From Balneolales bacterium (GTDB lineage: Bacteria; Bacteroidota; Rhodothermia; Balneolales; HLUCCA01), in NCBI GenBank assembly GCA_022565415.1, contig JAIUMT010000061.1, positions 1 through 13,412 on the forward strand: a stretch of DNA of 13,412 bases, in the 5' to 3' direction. The notes under the pieces were generated by a model. That model was not told where the DNA came from. It searched no databases and saw nothing but the letters and a program-made list of their open reading frames with translations. The stretch's first letter is position 1. Every line of letters starts with the position of its first letter. The translations under genes were made by a program, and so were the position numbers. Positions 5,520-13,412 of this stretch are shown piece after piece.

Positions 5520-6785
5520 TTACTGTAACACCCTAATTGCCTCAAATTCTGAAACAATTTTGTCACGCTCCGATGCATTTATGAATCCAATCGAGTAAAG
5601 TTCTTCCACAAATTTTTTGTCCTGAAAATCATTCCAGGTCGGGTCAAACTCTCTGTAAGTAATTTTAAAAGATTTGAGCAAACTATCTAAAGTTGGTTTC
5701 TTTATATCACGCGCTTCTTCCTCAGCTCGCATCCTGATGAAATAACTGTCTGAATCTTCAGGAAAACCAAATGGGGCATTTTCCGTGAATATTTTTTCAA
5801 TTTGATCGGCTAATCTATCTTCAAGCTTCTTCCTTGCTTCATTCAATGTCTTAATTACTTGTTTGGTCAACTCATCGTAATCTTTTTTTATCTTCTGGAT
5901 CTCTCTTTTAAATTCAAATAATTTATCCACCAAAATCACATTCTTATTCCTTGACGAAACATTTTTCAGGTAGTCACTACGAAGTTGTTTGATTTTTACT
6001 TCAAGAGGTTCCATCAATGCGCTCACTCGTTTAATCTCATCCTCATCCAAGATCGATATGGTTGCTTTAATTCTATTGCGCAAATTAGTATCGGCCAAAT
6101 TGAGTATTTTATTTGGAATCTTTACCGTTTTGCGCTCCACATGAATTCCTTTTACCTCAAATTCAACAAAGCGTATCCTGGTTGTGTAAACTTGAACCAA
6201 CCGTCTCGTATCTGGTGACTTCGGTGGATTTTTCTGAATGCTGTCTGCTACTTTTTCAAAGGCTTGCTTATCCAATAGTGGAGGTGTTTCTGGCAATTCA
6301 TCATCGGTTTTAAATGAATTGTGCAACACTAGCAATGAACCAAACTCTTTCTCTGTTACATTTAGTAATTTTGGATTCATTGGCCGTTTAAAAATTTGCA
6401 TAATAAAAAAGGCTTTCAGAAGAGCCGGTATTTCTACTGCATTTGGCCCATTGGGATCTTCTTCAACACTACGGTTAGATTGAAAAAAGAAAAAAGCTTG
6501 CCTTTCAGTAATAATAAAACTGAGACGGTGGTCTAGGAGCTCTCTGATTTCAATTCCAACATCAAGTAATTTTGAAACAGACGAGGTTACTCCATGATGA
6601 GACCTGAAAGCCGTTTCAGTGGGGTCAACTACACAAACAATGTCAATACCAGCGTTATTGCGCTTCTTCTCTAGTAGGGTTTCTGCAATCTCCTCAAAGA
6701 TGCCGGGCGAGATTATATAGATATACTCATTTGCCTCAATACAAAGATCAACAATCTTACGGTAATTGAATGTAGTAATTTTCAC
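5520..6785 (-). CDS. unrecognised protein: degenerate PLD-like N-terminus plus coiled coil, after brxL
   Basis: The 421-residue protein starts at GTG 6785 with a good Shine-Dalgarno (GGGAG, 8 nt upstream). Residues 1-105 resemble one phospholipase-D-like unit: YIYIISPGIFEE, IDIVCVVDP, VSKLLDVGIEIRELLDHRLSFIITERQAFFF. In active PLDs the equivalent of DHRLSFIITE carries HxK; here H86 is kept but the Lys is absent, so it is probably not catalytic and may instead bind DNA or partners. Residues about 195-230 look beta-rich and about 255-335 look like a charged coiled coil. The C-terminal 60 residues are helical. It lies 141 bp downstream of brxL on the same strand and may be the last gene of the BREX operon. 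I do not recognise it as a standard BREX component. Confidence 0.75.
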   Translation of the reverse strand: MKITTFNYRKIVDLCIEANEYIYIISPGIFEEIAETLLEKKRNNAGIDIVCVVDPTETAFRSHHGVTSSVSKLLDVGIEIRELLDHRLSFIITERQAFFFFQSNRSVEEDPNGPNAVEIPALLKAFFIMQIFKRPMNPKLLNVTEKEFGSLLVLHNSFKTDDELPETPPLLDKQAFEKVADSIQKNPPKSPDTRRLVQVYTTRIRFVEFEVKGIHVERKTVKIPNKILNLADTNLRNRIKATISILDEDEIKRVSALMEPLEVKIKQLRSDYLKNVSSRNKNVILVDKLFEFKREIQKIKKDYDELTKQVIKTLNEARKKLEDRLADQIEKIFTENAPFGFPEDSDSYFIRMRAEEEARDIKKPTLDSLLKSFKITYREFDPTWNDFQDKKFVEELYSIGFINASERDKIVSEFEAIRVLQ

Positions 6786-6926
6786 TTTGAATTCTCCCGT
6801 GAGATAATGTTTTAAGTATCGTTCTTTAAATATTGTTTGCCAAAAACCCGATAATTTCAGTGCCTCAAAACAAATCCAATCTAAAATGGACTTGGCCTTC
6901 TCTTCAATCCAAGTAGAACATACTTA
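6786..6926 (-). other. gap between brxL and the PLD-like gene
   Basis: This 141-bp gap is longer than the other gaps in the cluster. It contains the Shine-Dalgarno for the GTG-started gene, but no clear hairpin terminator after brxL and no unambiguous promoter. Read-through from brxL is therefore possible; a separate weak promoter cannot be excluded. Confidence 0.4.
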
Positions 6927-8972
6927 CTACTCCACAATCGCTTTCAGTAACACATCCCGGGCGTCAGAATAGAACTGAATATCAAGCTTTGTGGCCATAT
7001 CATCAGATAGGTCTAAAAGCTGCCTACGACAAGATACAGGCATCAGCAGTGTCGTAGCTCCTTTTTCTACAGCGATTTCCGCAATAGATACCGGATTGTG
7101 AATGGGTTCTATTGATCCACCAAGATTAATCTCGCCTATCACAATCAACCCTCCTCGCAGCCCTTTTTTTAGTAGAGATGTACATAGGGCTATCAATACA
7201 CCTATACCTAATTTGGCCCCTGATTTCCCCGCATCAAAAGCCCGTAGCTGAACGGTGAATTCATGATGGCGTGGATCTTTATCCCCGACAAGGCTCATTG
7301 CTCTTGCGTAGAGGTTTTGCTCGGCATACCCCACACTTTCACGGAATGCAGGGGGTATAGGCTTATTCAAGATTTTCACCCCTGATCCTGGACCTTCATT
7401 GATTTCTATGCGATATAATCCAGGATTTTCATCTTGCCCGCCTGGCGATATAGACCATACCTGACCCGGTTCCAGCGGATCTGTACCGATGTGGTTATCA
7501 CTCTGTAATTCCGGTGTGGCCACAAACTTCTCAACGCCGTCGGTTCCCATTACATAGCTGAAATGGGTGTTCCTAAACTCGGCTGCGCCAATGCGTTTCT
7601 GCTGCTCTTTTACCCGTCTCCGTGCTTCCATAGCAATACGGACAGCCCATTCCAGGTCCTCATCAGATATTTCTTTTCCTGATGGATGCATCAATTTCAG
7701 CAGACCGCTGATGGTCTTATTTACGGCATTCGTATCACGCCCCGACAATGCGCCCCCGAAATAGACCCGGTTTTGTAGGACGCTTACCATACTTTGATTG
7801 CGTAACTGGCTCCAACACTCCGACAAGAAATCACTCACAAGACCAAAATGGTCGGTCAATATTTCCTTGCTTATTTTTGGCACATCCCAACCCGGTAAAA
7901 ACGCATGAATACGGTCCATAAACGCCGTATCGTCCTTCATTTCCGGTGGCATCGGACCAAATAAATGGCTTATGCGCTGTTGATGTTCTACATCAACGTC
8001 AAAGTTTCCAACCATTACAATACTCCCGTCTGCCCGAATGCTCTCTTTCCCCCGGCTGAACTCACCAGACTCCATATAGCCTTTCATAATATTGACCCCA
8101 TCTTTTTGATCGAAGGATATACCTGAAACCTCGTCAAAACAAACAACATCATACTGGCAAACCAGTCCGCGCTGGCCATTGGAATTGTTCACAAACATTT
8201 TCGCTACAGTAGCCTTCCCACCGGAAATCAAGTGCGCATAGGGTGAAATCTGCTGAAACAGGTGACTTTTCCCCGTTCCTCTGGGACCAAGCTCTACCAT
8301 ATTATAATTTCGTTCTACAAACGGTACCATCCGTAGTAGCAAAGCATCCTTTTGTCGAACTGTGAGTGACCTTGAATCTATACCCGTTGAACGAAGTATG
8401 AAATCCCTCCACTCCTCGGTTGTGAACGAACCACGGGCATGAATCAGCGTGTCTAACACATCTCGTTTCGACAGCTGAATTTCGCGCAACGATTCAATCC
8501 CGAAAGGCCTCCCTTTCGATTCCAATGCTATAGTTGCATCATAGCTCAGCGTAATTTCAGCATAGAATCCCCCGGTGAGCATGCGTTCGTGCTGAGATAC
8601 CATATCTCCACCGATGCGGACATCATTTAAGCGAAGGCTTGGCAGTGTAGCCAGGTAGGAATCCGTTTTTGAGTCAAGTCGCGCTGTTACCAGATCAATA
8701 ATCTTGACCTCACCCTTTTCCTTGGCCCTGGCCTTGAATAGCTCTTCTTCACCGGCGCGGACCGTGCGCGATTGCAACTGCCGCTGCACAATTTCCAAAC
8801 CCTCCTCAATCTCGGCAGGATTCGTACTCGCGCAGTAACGTCCGAGCATAAACTCAACTACATAGGTGGGAACCGGAAACTGTCGGCTGAACGTGCGCAC
8901 AAGGTCTTTGCGTACCAAGTATCCATCCAATACGGATGCCGCCTTTCTATCAATAGTGTCTAATTCCAGCAT
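6927..8972 (-). CDS. brxL: BREX protein BrxL, Lon-like AAA+ ATPase
   Basis: The 681-residue length is the usual size for type 1 BrxL. Residues 1-200 are the N-terminal DNA-binding region. The AAA+ core has Walker A GPRGTGKS at 229-236, Walker B VVCFDEV at 276-282, and the sensor region MVGNFDVDVEH around 320. The C-terminal Lon-protease-like fold (about 545-681) contains FDAGKSGAKLGIGVLIAL with S584 at the Lon nucleophile position and IGEINLGGSIEPI, but no Lys where Lon has its dyad Lys, so proteolysis is doubtful. BrxL is an effector or remodelling ATPase of BREX phage defence and forms ring assemblies on DNA. The ATG at 8972 lies 2 nt after the pglZ stop, with Shine-Dalgarno GGTGGAG 7 nt upstream inside pglZ, which indicates translational coupling. 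Confidence 0.95.
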   Translation of the reverse strand: MLELDTIDRKAASVLDGYLVRKDLVRTFSRQFPVPTYVVEFMLGRYCASTNPAEIEEGLEIVQRQLQSRTVRAGEEELFKARAKEKGEVKIIDLVTARLDSKTDSYLATLPSLRLNDVRIGGDMVSQHERMLTGGFYAEITLSYDATIALESKGRPFGIESLREIQLSKRDVLDTLIHARGSFTTEEWRDFILRSTGIDSRSLTVRQKDALLLRMVPFVERNYNMVELGPRGTGKSHLFQQISPYAHLISGGKATVAKMFVNNSNGQRGLVCQYDVVCFDEVSGISFDQKDGVNIMKGYMESGEFSRGKESIRADGSIVMVGNFDVDVEHQQRISHLFGPMPPEMKDDTAFMDRIHAFLPGWDVPKISKEILTDHFGLVSDFLSECWSQLRNQSMVSVLQNRVYFGGALSGRDTNAVNKTISGLLKLMHPSGKEISDEDLEWAVRIAMEARRRVKEQQKRIGAAEFRNTHFSYVMGTDGVEKFVATPELQSDNHIGTDPLEPGQVWSISPGGQDENPGLYRIEINEGPGSGVKILNKPIPPAFRESVGYAEQNLYARAMSLVGDKDPRHHEFTVQLRAFDAGKSGAKLGIGVLIALCTSLLKKGLRGGLIVIGEINLGGSIEPIHNPVSIAEIAVEKGATTLLMPVSCRRQLLDLSDDMATKLDIQFYSDARDVLLKAIVE

Positions 8973-8974
8973 CG

Positions 8975-11311
8975 TTAATCTCCACCTATGGTCGTTTTAA
9001 GTTCTGTAATTACCCGCCCCGTTTGATCCATTAGTAAAATAACGGCCTTCGTGCCTTCCAGTGCATCATCTTCAATAATAACTGAAGCGGTGTCTTCATG
9101 CTGAATGTTTTTCAATCGGGTAACTACACTGCTACCGCTAACCGCAGCCTGCAAGCGGATATCCAACGAAACATCATGAACAGCGGTATCCAATACCACA
9201 TGACAGCGTAATCCACGCCAAATTACATCCGTAATCGATACCCTTGGACGGGTTGTTAAGCTTTCATTCGGTTTGATGATCAACTGCAAAGTGTAGCACT
9301 CTTGCAAGGATAGCCCACCGTGAGCATACTCTACACCGCGCTTAAAGCAACCTATACCATCGGCCAGCGCAATATCAATGTGAGGATTCCAATACCAGGG
9401 ATACAACCGCTCATCGCATGATGCTCCCGGTTTCAGTATGGCACAGCGCCCCCATTTGTTTTCAGTAAGCACGGATGGCAGCTCTACTTTTGGAAGTCCA
9501 CCAGGCATAAGCAACCACCCATGATCGGTAACTACCCGAACACGCTGCCAACCCGCAGCAAGCAGTTCGGTTATCCGGCCACTAATCTCATGAACCAGTC
9601 CATCCATAAACTTAGCGAGTTTCCACCCCTTGGCATGACCTTCACGGTCGATGTCTCCAAACTCATGCCAGCCACTTCCACCAGAAACGCGATCATAGGG
9701 AGGTTGTTCTACTATTGACCAACCGGCATCCTGTAGAAGCTTACGCAAGTGATACTGACTTAATGGTTGACCCGTTTCACATAATGACGGCTGGAAATCC
9801 TGATCACCATCTGTACCACATATTTTAGAGGCTACGGGAGAAACGGCGGGTTTAGCAGTAGCGGTGACGGATGGAAGTGCAGACCACTGCGGTTCCTCAG
9901 CAACCTGATAGCCCTGTTGCGTTAACCTGGTTGCGAGACGCCTGGCCATATCGAACCGTAAACCATCCACAAATAAAATACACTCTCCGTTATGGTCATC
10001 GGAATTTGGTGCCCATTTGGACTCCATGGGATATCCTTTAGCTGAAACATGCTGCTGCAACTCTCTGGCAGCATCTTGCAACCACGGTACATACATTGCC
10101 TGAATGGCAGCTCGAACAGCATTAACCGATGCGGTTGAATCGGGAATTTCTAATGCACGCAAAACTGCATCATCTGTTCGCCAGCCCTCTTTATTGTAAA
10201 GGGATGCCAATTCTTCAAACGAATTTGCTTTTAACGGTTTCGCGGACAGTGTTGCCAATCTCGCCAGATATTTCAGTGCGGTGGCAAGGGGTGCCTGCCC
10301 CAGCTCTGCCCACACCGACTTTCTGCGTTCACCATGTGCAGCCTCTAAAGACAAAATAGCCTCCCGGGTTTGATGTGCGGGTAATGTTGCGGCTTGAAGC
10401 AGCGCTCGCTCAAGTTCCGCTTCCTGCTGGTCGTTCCATTGGGGCCAGCCAACATCACTAATCAAGGCATCACTAAGTTCATCTGGAGGAACACAATTCC
10501 GTAAAACATCAGGAATATTGGGATATCGCTTCGGAGCTTCACGAAAACGATTCCAAATAGCCATCCACGGTCCGTCTTGCTGAGCCAATCGGGAACAACC
10601 TTCCAGGAGGCCTTCGGTTTCCGGATTGAAATTCAACTGTGAAACACAGGCATCCACAAAAGCACTCCATGACTGTGGATCACGTTCTGCTTGATACGCC
10701 TCGGCTTTATCGAGCCACATCAGTACTTCGCGGGTTTGATCGCCACCGGAGAGCAAGCCGTTTAAGTAATCCCTATCTATCCGTTTGCCCTTGATGTTGT
10801 TGAGTTCTTCGTCGAGTAGTCGGTGCAGAGAGCGATGCAGGGCAACCTTTGTTTCGGCATCTTTGGCCACATCCAGCTTGAGTCCGCCATGCTCTGATAC
10901 GAGGTAAGCCATGATGGTCCAGTCTTTTGCATTCGCTTGCGACCAGATTACGCCACGGTTTTGTAGCTCAGCCAGGGGCTTGAGATGTTGAGGGCAATCC
11001 TCAATAGCCCGGAGCTCCTGCCGGCTCACGCCAGGTAAGTAAAGAATATAGGGATGTTTACTTGAAACGGGGATTTCGGGGACACGACCAGCCAGAGCAA
11101 CACGAAGCCAGATAGCAGGCCCCTTACGGAGTTCCGGGGCATAATCACCCAGCACCAAAAGCTCCGGCAGCTCCGATTGTAATTGAGGGATAACGGCTTC
11201 CCATTGTCTTTCATGATCAGGCCACAGCACACACGCCGGAGCAACCTGAATATCCGGGTTGAATACAGACGCCTGTCGGAGGGATTTTTTAAGTGTATTG
11301 AGAATATTCAT
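8975..11311 (-). CDS. pglZ: BREX-1 protein PglZ (BrxZ), alkaline-phosphatase-superfamily domain
   Basis: This is the 778-residue PglZ, the signature protein of BREX phage-exclusion systems. The N-terminal 400 residues are mostly helical and lack simple motifs. The PglZ/alkaline-phosphatase domain (about 445-700) shows the metal site ILFVDGLRFDMARR (near residues 446-458), the Ser/Thr-rich nucleophile region LPSVTATAKPA (near 480-490) and VVTDHGWLLMPGGLPKVELP (near 594-613) with the second metal Asp/His. Numbering here is from the ATG at 11311; an in-frame TTG two codons upstream (11317) is an alternative start. It begins about 30 bp after the DUF4276 gene and ends 2 bp before brxL, so the three are surely co-transcribed. 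PglZ acts with PglX, BrxB and BrxC, none of which is in the window. Confidence 0.95.
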   Translation of the reverse strand: MNILNTLKKSLRQASVFNPDIQVAPACVLWPDHERQWEAVIPQLQSELPELLVLGDYAPELRKGPAIWLRVALAGRVPEIPVSSKHPYILYLPGVSRQELRAIEDCPQHLKPLAELQNRGVIWSQANAKDWTIMAYLVSEHGGLKLDVAKDAETKVALHRSLHRLLDEELNNIKGKRIDRDYLNGLLSGGDQTREVLMWLDKAEAYQAERDPQSWSAFVDACVSQLNFNPETEGLLEGCSRLAQQDGPWMAIWNRFREAPKRYPNIPDVLRNCVPPDELSDALISDVGWPQWNDQQEAELERALLQAATLPAHQTREAILSLEAAHGERRKSVWAELGQAPLATALKYLARLATLSAKPLKANSFEELASLYNKEGWRTDDAVLRALEIPDSTASVNAVRAAIQAMYVPWLQDAARELQQHVSAKGYPMESKWAPNSDDHNGECILFVDGLRFDMARRLATRLTQQGYQVAEEPQWSALPSVTATAKPAVSPVASKICGTDGDQDFQPSLCETGQPLSQYHLRKLLQDAGWSIVEQPPYDRVSGGSGWHEFGDIDREGHAKGWKLAKFMDGLVHEISGRITELLAAGWQRVRVVTDHGWLLMPGGLPKVELPSVLTENKWGRCAILKPGASCDERLYPWYWNPHIDIALADGIGCFKRGVEYAHGGLSLQECYTLQLIIKPNESLTTRPRVSITDVIWRGLRCHVVLDTAVHDVSLDIRLQAAVSGSSVVTRLKNIQHEDTASVIIEDDALEGTKAVILLMDQTGRVITELKTTIGGD

Positions 11312-11341
11312 ATTCAATATTGCGACATCAAACGGAGAAGT

Positions 11342-11977
11342 CTAGAGTTTTTCCAGTTTGTCAATCCATGCGTTAAATCGTGGACATTCCCTGCGAATAG
11401 TATCTAAGCCAATTCCCAGCGCTACTAACGAACCATGTGAAACTTTGTCGTAACCTTTCAGAATGTTAAGAATACGTTTGGATGGAGCCGTGGTAACACC
11501 ATCGTTAATATCTTCAGGCGATGCAAACTGTGAACGAATAGCTACCAAACGCGCAACTAAACGCCGATCATCAAACCAATCACCAAAAGCATTCGGGTCG
11601 CTAAATAACAACCCTTCAAACTCATAGGAAATGATATTGGCTATAAAATTTGGCTCACCGATATCATTTTGAAAAGCTAATTCCACTTCATCAACCGTAT
11701 GTCTATCCGCACGTTGATTTTGTATTAAAGGAAAATCCGAAGGCAGTTTGGAGAAGTCAATGAATGTAGTTACAAATGCATTTCTATCTTGTTTACACAA
11801 GAGTTCAGCTTGGTGTTTTATTTTACCATACGATACAGCGCCGCCCCTGCCATGTTTACTTGTACGGAGGAGTATGGGATTCAACCAAGTGTCTAAATTC
11901 ATAAAATGATTATAGAGTACTTCTCTGACAAACGTCTCCTCGGTTTGACCCTCACATAGAATATTTACCCTGGTCAT
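11342..11977 (-). CDS. DUF4276 family protein, Toprim-like partner of the AAA ATPase
   Basis: The 211-residue protein starts MTRVNILCEGQTEETFVREV, the DUF4276 hallmark. E9 in the CEG motif and D74 in TTFIDFSKLPSDFP match the Glu and Asp positions of Toprim nucleases as found in OLD proteins. ISYEFEGLLFSDPNAF (about 116-131) is also typical. An upstream in-frame ATG (12013) would add 12 residues, but ATG 11977 overlaps the TGA of the ATPase gene (ATGA) and has a strong GGAGGGAGG 8 nt upstream, so 11977 is the better start. Coupled translation suggests a complex. In PARIS and OLD systems an ABC-type ATPase controls a Toprim nuclease; this pair probably works in a similar way as an abortive-infection effector. 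Confidence 0.85.
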   Translation of the reverse strand: MTRVNILCEGQTEETFVREVLYNHFMNLDTWLNPILLRTSKHGRGGAVSYGKIKHQAELLCKQDRNAFVTTFIDFSKLPSDFPLIQNQRADRHTVDEVELAFQNDIGEPNFIANIISYEFEGLLFSDPNAFGDWFDDRRLVARLVAIRSQFASPEDINDGVTTAPSKRILNILKGYDKVSHGSLVALGIGLDTIRRECPRFNAWIDKLEKL

Positions 11978-13053
11978 CGTGATGGCCTCCCTCCGAATAG
12001 ATTCTTCTGCCATAATTCGCCCAAAGAATACTCTTCAAGCCACTCCTCGAGTTCCTCTGAATTCAATCGAGCCAACTGTGTGCTTCCCTCAATTCGGTCC
12101 GCAACAATGATATCTTCAGGGAGAAACTCATTCAACAAATCAGTGGACTGGGTAGAAACAATAATTTGTTTCTCATTAGATGCTGTTCGAATCAAGGAAC
12201 CCAATAACCGTATGGCATAAGGATGCAAACCAAGCTCTGGTTCATCAATAATTATGGTCTCAGGCTGGAGCTGTTCGGGTTGAAGGAGAACCGTTGCTAT
12301 ACAGATAAACCGCAGGGTACCGTCAGACAACGTGTGCGCATTAAACGGAATATCTTGGCCTACTTCTGTCCATTGGAGCTCGATTTTTTCCTCATTCAGA
12401 AATTTTGGTTCCAGTAAAAAATCGCCAAAAAAAGGTGCAACAAGACGAATTGTTTTTACGATACGATCATAATTCTGAGGAAACCTTTCTTTGAGATAAA
12501 ACAGAAATGACGCCAAATTGCTTGCATCTGAACGAAGTGCTCTATAGTCGCTCAAGTCGGCCAGTTGTTTAATGCTAGCAGAGTCACTGGTGTCATGAAA
12601 GTGATACACCCGCCATACTTTCATGGCTGGAATGGTATACTGTGAAATTCCAGATTGATGTGCCTCGTGATTGGTTTCAAAATGCCCACCCCCGACACTC
12701 TTATCACCAGATTGATTCCACCAATGACATTCATCAGAAAACATCATCCGGCTATCCTTAGTTGGTTCCAAAGCGAATTTATACCCATTATTCCCGAAGT
12801 AAAGCTCAACAGCCATAGATGGTGTCACCTTCCTGCCAAAATGCAATAATGCATTGGGACCGCCTTGTGTACTCACGTACCGCTGAAGGTTTTTGTCTAA
12901 AAGCTGCTGAATAAGGCGAAAAAAACTAATGAAATTTGACTTTCCAGCTCCATTTGGGCCAATCAGAATATTCAGCTCCTTTAGCTGTAAATCGCACTCC
13001 TTTATTGATTTGTAGCCCTTCAGGACAATTCGGGATAACTGTTTATTGTTCAT
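11974..13053 (-). CDS. AAA family (OLD/ABC-like) ATPase
   Basis: The 359-residue ATPase shows RIVLKGYKSIKECDLQL at its start, Walker A GPNGAGKSN at 32-40, ABC signature-like LSDGTLRF at 242-249, Walker B TIIIDEPELGLHP at 266-278, and STQS at 300-303 in the switch region. The insertion at 50-235 is the family-specific arm region. It belongs to the COG4637-like predicted ATPases that usually sit directly before DUF4276 genes. Its stop overlaps the start of that gene, so the two products are made together. The likely role is a sensor or gate for the Toprim partner. No Shine-Dalgarno is seen before ATG 13053; the gap of 65 bp from the GmrSD-like gene makes co-transcription plausible. Its exact trigger cannot be inferred. 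Confidence 0.88.
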   Translation of the reverse strand: MNNKQLSRIVLKGYKSIKECDLQLKELNILIGPNGAGKSNFISFFRLIQQLLDKNLQRYVSTQGGPNALLHFGRKVTPSMAVELYFGNNGYKFALEPTKDSRMMFSDECHWWNQSGDKSVGGGHFETNHEAHQSGISQYTIPAMKVWRVYHFHDTSDSASIKQLADLSDYRALRSDASNLASFLFYLKERFPQNYDRIVKTIRLVAPFFGDFLLEPKFLNEEKIELQWTEVGQDIPFNAHTLSDGTLRFICIATVLLQPEQLQPETIIIDEPELGLHPYAIRLLGSLIRTASNEKQIIVSTQSTDLLNEFLPEDIIVADRIEGSTQLARLNSEELEEWLEEYSLGELWQKNLFGGRPSR

Positions 13054-13118
13054 ATTCTATCTAATATTTATTTCTGCGCACGTATCGTGTTACTTTAGAG
13101 CAATTTAACATACTTGTT

Positions 13119-13412
13119 TTATTTTGACCCAAGATTGAAGAGATCTAACGCCTGCTGAACTAATTTTTGTGTTCGTTGTTCAATCTTCTCGATATCCCAG
13201 TTGGACTCTACCACCAAGTCTTCATTGAGTTTGAGGCCATTGTTATAACCAACCGGTCGGCCTTGTCGATCTTTTCGGTCACGCTTTTCAATAAAACTCT
13301 TATTGCCAAGCACGCTGTTATAACCTGAAAGGGTCAAATTGCCTAGGTTGTGGACATACAGCTGCTGTAACTCTCCGGCTCTTTTCTTATCTCCATCAGC
13401 AATCATTTCGAC
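13119..13412 (-). CDS. GmrSD/BrxU-like DUF262-DUF1524 protein, C-terminal fragment
   Basis: Only the last 97 residues are in the window and the frame stays open to the right edge. The sequence LYVHNLGNLTLSGYNSVLGNKSF, GYNNGLKLNEDL and WDIEKIEQRTQKLVQQALDLF is the C-terminal half of a DUF1524 HNH-nuclease domain, as in GmrSD-type type IV restriction enzymes and BrxU. These proteins cleave DNA with modified bases such as glucosylated hydroxymethylcytosine. BrxU-like genes are known to sit just before pglZ in type 1 BREX loci, so the position fits. The N-terminal DUF262 nucleotide-binding half and the first HNH histidine must lie outside the window, so activity cannot be judged. Confidence 0.85.
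   Translation of the reverse strand, partial: VEMIADGDKKRAGELQQLYVHNLGNLTLSGYNSVLGNKSFIEKRDRKDRQGRPVGYNNGLKLNEDLVVESNWDIEKIEQRTQKLVQQALDLFNLGSK

Noticed and set aside
11978..12013. Upstream ATG adding 12 residues to the DUF4276 protein
   Set aside because: The ATG at 11977 has an ATGA overlap and a strong Shine-Dalgarno and matches the family start; the extension is charged and lies inside the ATPase gene.
1..13412. CRISPR array or insertion sequence
   Set aside because: No regularly spaced direct repeats, transposase motifs or terminal inverted repeats flanking a transposase were seen.

Overview
The window looks like the edge of a chromosomal defence island in a Gram-negative bacterium of the Bacteroidota/Balneolota/Rhodothermota group. 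That placement is an inference from moderate base composition, several genes without Shine-Dalgarno sites, a tRNA with no encoded CCA and the style of the SulP transporter; it is not firm.

Left end (1-1680): the C-terminal part of a SulP anion transporter on the + strand, with an in-frame TAA at 70-72 breaking the homologous reading frame. A gene-poor stretch follows, then a CAU-anticodon tRNA (1560-1632) and a strong hairpin terminator. The tRNA is a plausible island insertion point, and everything to its right looks like accessory defence material.

Middle (1735-5469): an AlbA_2/Schlafen-type ATP-binding regulator with a GGPI tandem-repeat linker (-); an AbiEi-type (DUF6088) antitoxin (-) whose toxin partner abiEii has been deleted down to its first few codons; a 320-bp divergent intergenic region holding several DNA dyads, including a perfect 20-bp inverted repeat; and a PD-(D/E)xK nuclease with a C-terminal DUF5655 domain (+).

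Right part (5520-13412), all on the - strand and in transcription order from the right edge: the C-terminus of a GmrSD/BrxU-like DUF1524 protein, an OLD/ABC-type AAA ATPase, a DUF4276 Toprim-like protein starting with an ATGA overlap, PglZ (BrxZ), BrxL, and a GTG-started protein with a degenerate phospholipase-D-like N-terminus and a coiled coil. PglZ followed by BrxL is the end of a BREX operon, most likely type 1; brxA, brxB, brxC and pglX would be expected beyond the right edge but are not visible. The GmrSD-like gene and the ATPase/DUF4276 pair sit where type 1 BREX loci carry accessory defence genes. The ATPase/DUF4276 pair resembles split OLD/PARIS-type abortive-infection modules. The least familiar element is the PLD-like gene appended after brxL.
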